This document shows, in pieces, positions 1-3,493 of a stretch of DNA of 32,303 nt (position 1 is the stretch's first letter; every line of letters starts with the position of its first letter). This stretch comes from a virus. The notes below the pieces were generated by a model, which did not search any database, was not told where the DNA came from, and was given only the letters and a program-made list of their open reading frames with translations. The position numbers and the translations under genes were made by a program. Where the stretch lies: the IMG/VR virus record IMGVR_UViG_3300015366_000030, positions 1 through 32,303 of that record, one strand, 5' to 3'.

Positions 1-147
1 CGCTGGACAGTCCAGATTGACCGACCAATGTGCAGTTTTCATCAATGGGGCACAAACGCAAAGCCAAAGAGCGACATTCACAAGGTTTTAAAGACGCCAC
101 CTGTTCAGCATTGGAACGATACTGAAAACGATGGGGAGGTATTTTGA
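1..147 (+). CDS. 3' end of an unidentified gene (partial)
   Basis: An open frame runs from the first base of the window to a TGA stop, giving the last 48 residues of a protein whose start lies outside. The tail begins RWTVQIDRPMCSF and ends NDTENDGEVF. I do not recognise the family. The stop lies just before the starts of the two overlapping methyltransferase-region ORFs, and the ribosome binding site for those ORFs (GGGGAGG) falls inside this coding sequence, so the genes are probably co-transcribed and translationally coupled. Frame and stop are read directly; function is unknown. Confidence 0.6.
   Translation, partial: RWTVQIDRPMCSFHQWGTNAKPKSDIHKVLKTPPVQHWNDTENDGEVF
133..139 (+). promoter_or_regulatory. 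Shine-Dalgarno site shared by two out-of-frame starts
   Basis: GGGGAGG lies 4 nt before a TTG at 144 (methyltransferase frame) and 8 nt before an ATG at 148 (second frame). Both spacings are usable, so one ribosome binding site could feed two reading frames. In the methyltransferase frame a TGA at 123 blocks any earlier start, and motif I begins only seven residues in, which makes TTG 144 the natural start. Confidence 0.55.
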
Positions 148-857
148 ATGAGTTGGCTCTTTTCGCAGGCGCTGGTGGTGGAATACTTGGGGGAAAACTT
201 CTCGGATGGCGAACAGTCTGCGCCGTTGAATGGGAACCATATCCAGCAAGCGTATTGTGCGCCCGACAAAATGACGGTTTTCTCCCGCCTTTCCCGATTT
301 GGGATGACGTTCAAACCTTTGACGGAAGACCGTGGAGAGGACTTGTTGACGTTGTTTCGGGAGGATTTCCATGCCAAGACATATCTGCCGCAGGAAAAGG
401 GGCAGGAATTGACGGGGAACGAAGCGGAATGTGGCATCACATGGCGCGGGTGGTTGGCGAAGTTCGACCAAGATACGTTTTTGTGGAAAACAGCCCAATG
501 CTCGTTACTAGAGGACTTGAACGAGTCATTGGTGACCTTACCGCGCTCGGGTATGACACGAAATGGACTGTTATGGGAGCTGCGGATGTTGGAGCAAATC
601 ACCAGAGAGACAGAATTTGGATTTTTGGAAAAGCTATCGACTCCAATGTGTCACAACTCAAAAGAAGCAAATTATCCAGCGGAGCATCGGAGGGTTACGC
701 CTTCGCTCGCGATGCACGTTGGTGGCAAGATTCATCCAATGTTTACCGAGTGGATGATGGGGTGGCCGCTAGGGTGGACAGACTTAAAGCCATTGGAAAC
801 GGACAAGTCCCACTCTGTGCCGCAACAGCTTGGAGAATCCTAAGTGAACTACTATGA
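144..857 (+). CDS. dcm: C5-cytosine DNA methyltransferase (Dcm type)
   Basis: This 237-residue protein has the ordered motifs of S-adenosylmethionine-dependent cytosine-C5 methyltransferases. Motif I is FAGAGGG at residues 7-13, the catalytic loop is GGFPCQDIS with Cys77, motif VI is ENS with Glu115, the QRDRIW block is at 154-159, and the GNGQVP motif lies near the C-terminus. It should methylate cytosine in a short target, probably to protect phage DNA from host restriction. It is shorter than typical enzymes (300 or more residues) because the target-recognition segment between motif VIII and the GNGQVP block is very short, so specificity or even activity is uncertain. The start is a TTG. 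Nearly the whole gene overlaps another long ORF in the +1 frame, and its 3' end overlaps the next small gene by 14 bases. Confidence 0.88.
   Translation: MNELALFAGAGGGILGGKLLGWRTVCAVEWEPYPASVLCARQNDGFLPPFPIWDDVQTFDGRPWRGLVDVVSGGFPCQDISAAGKGAGIDGERSGMWHHMARVVGEVRPRYVFVENSPMLVTRGLERVIGDLTALGYDTKWTVMGAADVGANHQRDRIWIFGKAIDSNVSQLKRSKLSSGASEGYAFARDARWWQDSSNVYRVDDGVAARVDRLKAIGNGQVPLCAATAWRILSELL
148..843 (+). CDS. ORF overlapping the methyltransferase gene in another frame
   Basis: An uninterrupted 231-codon frame lies almost entirely inside the methyltransferase gene, shifted by one base. It starts at an ATG 8 nt after GGGGAGG and stops immediately before the GTG of the next gene. Its product resembles, from memory, proteins often annotated beside phage Dcm genes: an N-terminus of the MSWLFSQALV kind, then FSRLSRFGMTF, LTEDRGEDLLT, PRSGMTRNG and a C-terminal MMGWPLGWTDLKP. 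Parts of it are simply the alternative-frame reading of conserved methyltransferase motifs; for example the TEDRGEDLLT region covers the same bases as the segment before the Cys motif. It may therefore be a true dual-coded protein or a long open shadow. No catalytic motif is visible. A later in-frame ATG at 271 is another possible start. Confidence 0.5.
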   Translation: MSWLFSQALVVEYLGENFSDGEQSAPLNGNHIQQAYCAPDKMTVFSRLSRFGMTFKPLTEDRGEDLLTLFREDFHAKTYLPQEKGQELTGNEAECGITWRGWLAKFDQDTFLWKTAQCSLLEDLNESLVTLPRSGMTRNGLLWELRMLEQITRETEFGFLEKLSTPMCHNSKEANYPAEHRRVTPSLAMHVGGKIHPMFTEWMMGWPLGWTDLKPLETDKSHSVPQQLGES

Positions 858-1050
858 AGCCCACAACTATTTGGATGAAGTTCGTGCTGGCGCTCAGTAC
901 CATATCAACATCATTAACAAAGCTCTAACCCTGACAGGTGATTTAGATGGATTTAACCCGAGCCTACGACCAACAAGTGGAACATCTTGCCCAGATGGTG
1001 ATTCGGGCTGGTTGGGTTCCTTATGCCAAACAGAGAGCCAAGGAACTTGA
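844..1050 (+). CDS. Small phage protein of unknown function
   Basis: This 68-residue ORF starts with GTG directly after the stop at 841-843. A GGAG about 7 nt upstream lies inside the preceding ORFs. The first 35 residues (MNYYEAHNYLDEVRAG, then INKALTLTGDL) look like a small folded helical domain of a kind I have seen in other phages. The last 30 residues are rich in Ser, Gly, Thr and Pro and are read from DNA that also encodes the start of the next gene, so they may be an unstructured tail. No function can be assigned. Confidence 0.6.
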   Translation: MNYYEAHNYLDEVRAGAQYHINIINKALTLTGDLDGFNPSLRPTSGTSCPDGDSGWLGSLCQTESQGT

Positions 1051-1120
1051 GGAAGATGAATCAGGTCTTTGGGTAGGTATAACCGAGAAGATACGTGAAC
1101 GAGTAAAGGAACTATCGTGA
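947..1120 (+). CDS. 57-residue hypothetical protein
   Basis: The ATG at 947 opens a 57-codon frame that overlaps the preceding gene by 104 bases. The product begins MDLTRAYDQQVEHLAQM and is helical, charged and free of low-complexity runs (GWVPYAKQRAKELEEDES, then KIRERVKELS), which fits a real small phage protein better than the other frame's tail. It ends at a TGA that overlaps the GTG of the next gene (GTGA). No recognised domain. The upstream ribosome binding site is weak, so coupling to the preceding gene is likely. Confidence 0.6.
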   Translation: MDLTRAYDQQVEHLAQMVIRAGWVPYAKQRAKELEEDESGLWVGITEKIRERVKELS

Positions 1121-1284
1121 GCAAAGATGAACTGATTGCCCTGCTGAGAAGCGTGGGCGTAACTGAAAACACCGTGACAGCAATGTCAAACGCCTTTGAA
1201 CTAGGCTACGAATGGGCAAAAAATGAACGCCAGAATCTGCAACCTGTGCCTCCTACCGAAACCCCAACTGGGCGGCAAGATTAG
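1117..1284 (+). CDS. 55-residue hypothetical protein
   Basis: It starts with GTG in a GTGA overlap with the preceding stop. The upstream AAAGGA supplies a ribosome binding site. The product begins MSKDELIALLRSVGV, continues through a short helical region (AMSNAFELGYEWAKNE) and ends in a Pro/Thr-rich tail. A single compact helical domain is likely. I do not recognise it. Its 3' part overlaps the next small gene by 62 bases. Confidence 0.55.
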   Translation: MSKDELIALLRSVGVTENTVTAMSNAFELGYEWAKNERQNLQPVPPTETPTGRQD

Positions 1285-1342
1285 ATTTACGTCCGGCCTA
1301 AGACGTTGGGTTTGTGTAACTTGCGCGAAGAAATACGGATGA
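1223..1342 (+). CDS. 39-residue putative zinc-ribbon microprotein
   Basis: An ATG at 1223 opens a 39-codon frame. It contains one pair of cysteines near the N-terminus (ICNLCLL) and a second pair near the C-terminus (WVCVTCAKKYG), the spacing expected of a small treble-clef or zinc-ribbon fold. The stop overlaps the start of the nuclease gene as ATGA, the same coupling used throughout this operon. A role in binding nucleic acid or protein is plausible but is inferred only from the cysteine pairs. Confidence 0.55.
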   Translation: MNARICNLCLLPKPQLGGKIRFTSGLRRWVCVTCAKKYG

Positions 1343-1617
1343 GACACGCAGCTCGAGTGGATTCAAACCAAAAAGCCATCGTTGATGCTTTGAGAAAAGC
1401 AGGCGCGTATGTTTGGATAATTGGCCTACCTGTTGACCTTTTGGTGGGTTACAGAAATCGCACGATCTTGGTTGAGATTAAAAGTAGCTCTAAATCGCGT
1501 TTAACGGGCCTACAGCAAGACTTTTTTGAGAATTGGTGTGGTGATGGCTTGGCAAGGGTTGACAGCCCTGAAGCGGCTTTACGAATGTTAGGCGTTATCA
1601 ATGAAATACGACCTTGA
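1339..1617 (+). CDS. VRR-NUC-like (PD-(D/E)XK) nuclease
   Basis: This 92-residue protein starts MRHAARVDSNQ and follows the pattern of small stand-alone phage VRR-NUC nucleases. An N-terminal basic helix (residues 1-25) is followed by the acidic residue in PVDLLVG (Asp33), then the strand VEIKSS with Glu46 and Lys48 as the E-x-K pair, then LTGLQQDFFENW. Known members of the fold cut branched or structured DNA, so a recombination or packaging role fits beside NinB. The ATG at 1339 overlaps the preceding stop (ATGA); the frame stays open to 1306, but the family begins at this ATG. The gene overlaps ninB by 17 bases. Confidence 0.8.
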   Translation: MRHAARVDSNQKAIVDALRKAGAYVWIIGLPVDLLVGYRNRTILVEIKSSSKSRLTGLQQDFFENWCGDGLARVDSPEAALRMLGVINEIRP

Positions 1618-2014
1618 CAACGAACCGCAGGCTACGGCCTTGATGCGCAATATTTGGCCCAAGATCAAGGACGCTTTAAACGCTGGCAGACAGCTCACGT
1701 TAGAAATTAAACCTGCCAAGCGGTCATGTCCACAGAACGATAAATACCATGCAATGATTGCTGAGATTGCCCAACAAGCACAACATTTAGGCGCTAAGTG
1801 GGATGAGGAAAGCTGGAAAAGATTTCTGGTGTGGCAATTTGCCAAGGACACAGGCTTAAACGCAGGCAAGATTGTTCCAAGCCTTGACGGGACGGGTATC
1901 GTCCAGCTCGGAATTCAGACCAGAGACTTTACAAAAGAACAAGCCAGCGAGTTTGTGGAATTTTTACAAGCCTGGGCAGCACAGAACGGAGTGACACTTG
2001 CGGAAAAAATGTAA
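1601..2014 (+). CDS. ninB: NinB-type recombination protein
   Basis: The 137-residue product matches the NinB (lambda Orf/YbcN) family in length and pattern. It has a basic segment with LTLEIKPAKRS and QNDKYHAMIAEIA in the first half, the central EESWKRFLVWQF, and a C-terminal QTRDFTKEQASEFVEFLQAW. NinB proteins bind single-stranded DNA and help load recombinases in phage recombination. The neighbouring nuclease and HNH protein support that role. The start lies inside the end of the preceding gene, and its end overlaps the TTG of the next gene, so translation is coupled. Confidence 0.85.
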   Translation: MKYDLDNEPQATALMRNIWPKIKDALNAGRQLTLEIKPAKRSCPQNDKYHAMIAEIAQQAQHLGAKWDEESWKRFLVWQFAKDTGLNAGKIVPSLDGTGIVQLGIQTRDFTKEQASEFVEFLQAWAAQNGVTLAEKM

Positions 2015-2459
2015 ACGGCGCGTCTGGTCAACAGACATAAACCCAATTGCTCACGCTATTTCGGGCGCTTCTATTGCGGACAAGGCATCGCTAGACAAAC
2101 TTAGGATGCACGAATTAGGCGCAATTGATGCCATGACCAAGGGTAAGGGAACGGTAGAAGATTGGCGCTGGATAGCAGACTACATGAACATTGCTGAAAC
2201 CATGGGCGTCAACGGAATCGGGCCAGAAGTCTTGCCGCATTGCCAACTTGCCCAACAAGCCTTGTTTGAAGCCGCTAAACGCTACGAAACCACAGGCAAG
2301 ATGGGATTGTCAGGATTGGGGATTAAAGCGATCAAAGATGTTTGGGAGTACCACGATTTGCAACGGACAAGCATTGCTAGGTCTGAATACGAGCGCATGA
2401 TTCAAAAGACCGCCAACTACATCAAGAGCCAAGGTAAAAACGTGGTGGAGGTCGTGTGA
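1998..2459 (+). CDS. Conserved phage protein downstream of NinB
   Basis: This 153-residue protein probably starts at TTG 1998, 6 nt after GGAG at 1988-1991; the first in-frame ATG is far inside. It is mostly helical. It opens with a basic tract (KKCKRRVW), has a region like PIAHAISGASI followed by LRMHELGAIDAMTKG, and ends with helices containing TANYIKSQGK. I recall similar proteins of unknown function next to ninB in Burkholderia-type phages. No catalytic motif is visible. Its stop overlaps the GTG of the following nuclease gene. Confidence 0.7.
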   Translation: MRKKCKRRVWSTDINPIAHAISGASIADKASLDKLRMHELGAIDAMTKGKGTVEDWRWIADYMNIAETMGVNGIGPEVLPHCQLAQQALFEAAKRYETTGKMGLSGLGIKAIKDVWEYHDLQRTSIARSEYERMIQKTANYIKSQGKNVVEVV

Positions 2460-2764
2460 GGCCAAAATTTAGCTATTTCAGGAGCAAAAAGCACCTGATG
2501 AACGTGGCAGACCTGCCATGCCAGAATTGCTACATTGAAGGACAAACCCAAGCGGCACATTCAAACTGGGCAGAACACGGCAAAGGACGGGGAATCAAGG
2601 CCAGCGATGAATATACCGCGGCACTTTGCCAGACCTGCCATACCGAGCTGGACAGCGGAGCCAGGCTAAACAAGGAGCAAAGACGCGATTTGTGGCAAAT
2701 GGCCTACCAAAAGACAGTAATCAGATTAAAAGCTGGCAATCTTTGGCCTGATGAATTAAAATAA
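2456..2764 (+). CDS. HNH-type nuclease, YbcO/Ref-like
   Basis: This 102-residue protein has the Cys/His pattern of small treble-clef nucleases found in phage nin regions. It contains PCQNCYIEG, then QAAHSNWAEHGKG, then ALCQTCHTELDSG, and a conserved downstream RRDLWQMAYQKT helix. His in AAHSN and His in TCHTELD are the likely metal and catalytic residues. YbcO and Ref-type nucleases process DNA during recombination; the order ninB then a YbcO-like gene is also seen in the DLP12 nin region. The start is GTG in a GTGA overlap with the preceding gene. Assignment to one named family is uncertain. Confidence 0.75.
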   Translation: MRPKFSYFRSKKHLMNVADLPCQNCYIEGQTQAAHSNWAEHGKGRGIKASDEYTAALCQTCHTELDSGARLNKEQRRDLWQMAYQKTVIRLKAGNLWPDELK

Positions 2765-2833
2765 AGGCGAAGGTTAAGCCAAAACAATTTGCAGTTGCCA
2801 CTTGGTCGGACTGGGGAAACTCGGTCGCCTTCA

Positions 2834-2909
2834 CCTAACACGCATGAGGATTTAGCTGCTTGAGTTGGGAGACTCAAGATTTGCGTCCCTAATCCTCAGC
2901 CGTGTTGGG
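2834..2909 (+). repeat. Long imperfect hairpin upstream of the terminase genes
   Basis: The arms 2834-2852 and 2891-2909 pair over 17 of 19 positions (one G-T pair, one 2x2 mismatch). Inside them is a second perfect stem, CTTGAGT (2859-2865) with ACTCAAG (2872-2878), closed by a 6-nt loop. No U-run follows, so it is not a normal terminator. It could be a structured RNA, an RNA-processing site or part of a packaging site. Confidence 0.6.
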
Positions 2910-2988
2910 TGTTAAGCCAGCACACGAGGATGTCATGTGTATATTTTTCTGGCTTTCCTGTACACGTTCAGATTGATGTGTTTAAGAG

Positions 2989-3123
2989 ATGCTGATTTCT
3001 GAACACAACGACCAAATCGTGCCCAACAACGACCAAAGGGGAACCACGCCCGATCAGCCCCTTGTAAGGGTGGACTTAAAACGTCCGTGGTGGCAGACCG
3101 GAAAGACGGTCATTTATTTGTGA
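2989..3123 (+). CDS. Possible 44-residue protein
   Basis: An ATG-to-TGA frame encodes MLISEHNDQIVPNNDQ, continuing through DLKRPWWQTGKTVIYL. The C-terminal half has the amphipathic, aromatic character of a real short protein. The ribosome binding site is weak (AAGAG directly before the ATG). The DNA also contains direct repeats and hairpins that may be the true reason for its sequence, so I rate it low. It fills part of an otherwise empty region upstream of the terminase genes. Confidence 0.3.
   Translation: MLISEHNDQIVPNNDQRGTTPDQPLVRVDLKRPWWQTGKTVIYL
3096..3120 (+). terminator. Weak possible terminator
   Basis: GACCG (3096-3100) pairs with CGGTC (3107-3111) around a 6-nt loop, GAAAGA, followed by ATTTATTTG. 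The stem is only 5 bp and the U-tract is broken. It could attenuate transcription between the nin-type operon and the terminase genes. Two other small hairpins lie just upstream (CCCT/AGGG at 3059-3070 and GGAC/GTCC at 3072-3086). Confidence 0.25.
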
Positions 3124-3163
3124 CTAAAATGCACTTAATCACTTAGAAACCTAAAGGATTAGC

Positions 3164-3493
3164 ATGAATAAAATAGAAAAAGGAAATTCTGCCAATTTGA
3201 CCAATCGCGGCAGAGGCAGGCCCAAGGGGGCCATTAATAAGGCCACCAAGACGTTTCGAGACACGGTTAATAGCCTGCTAGAGAATAACTCCGCAAACGT
3301 TGAAAAATGGCTTAAAGAGGTTGCAGAGGGTGACATTACCCGCGATGTAAAGCCGGACCCAAAAGGCGCTCTTGATTTGTTGGCTAAGTTGGCTGAATAC
3401 GCTGCGCCTAAGTTGGCTCGGACTGAGCATATTGGCGACCCTGATGCGCCTGTTGTTACAAAAATGGTCTTTGAATGGCAAGAACCGAAGTAA
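3164..3493 (+). CDS. Putative small terminase subunit
   Basis: This 109-residue protein lies directly upstream of, and overlaps by 19 bases, the large terminase gene, the usual place for the small subunit, which recognises the packaging site. It begins with a basic, Gly-rich arm (residues 10-25, RGRGRPKGAINKATK), as in DNA-binding small terminases or the related phage DUF5681-like proteins. A helical middle (FRDTVNSLLENN) follows, then GALDLLAKLAEYAAPKLAR and a short C-terminal strand ending VVTKMVFEW. AAAGGA 6 nt before the ATG is a good ribosome binding site. The function rests on position and general character, not a diagnostic motif. Confidence 0.65.
   Translation: MNKIEKGNSANLTNRGRGRPKGAINKATKTFRDTVNSLLENNSANVEKWLKEVAEGDITRDVKPDPKGALDLLAKLAEYAAPKLARTEHIGDPDAPVVTKMVFEWQEPK

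Larger units (their letters stand above)
2765..3163 (+). other. Structured intergenic stretch before the terminase genes
   Basis: About 400 bases separate the nin-type operon from the terminase genes, and no long ORF fits. It contains a 7-bp inverted pair AAGGCGA (2764-2770)/TCGCCTT (2825-2831), a long imperfect hairpin (2834-2909), a direct repeat of ACAACGACCAAA at 3005 and 3026, and three small hairpins near 3059-3111. One short ORF (2989-3123) is possible. Its place directly before the small terminase gene makes it a candidate for the late control region or the packaging (pac/cos) site. No clear sigma70 promoter is visible. Confidence 0.55.

Noticed and set aside
88-602. Minus-strand ORFs of 136 and 165 codons opposite the methyltransferase
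   Set aside because: Composition is Arg/Phe/Ser-rich with no domain, and they oppose two forward frames that explain the DNA.
2846-2897. Seven-base stem GAGGATT/AATCCTC looking like a tRNA acceptor
   Set aside because: The enclosed length is only 52 nt, and there are no D, anticodon and T arms in order. It is part of a nested hairpin.
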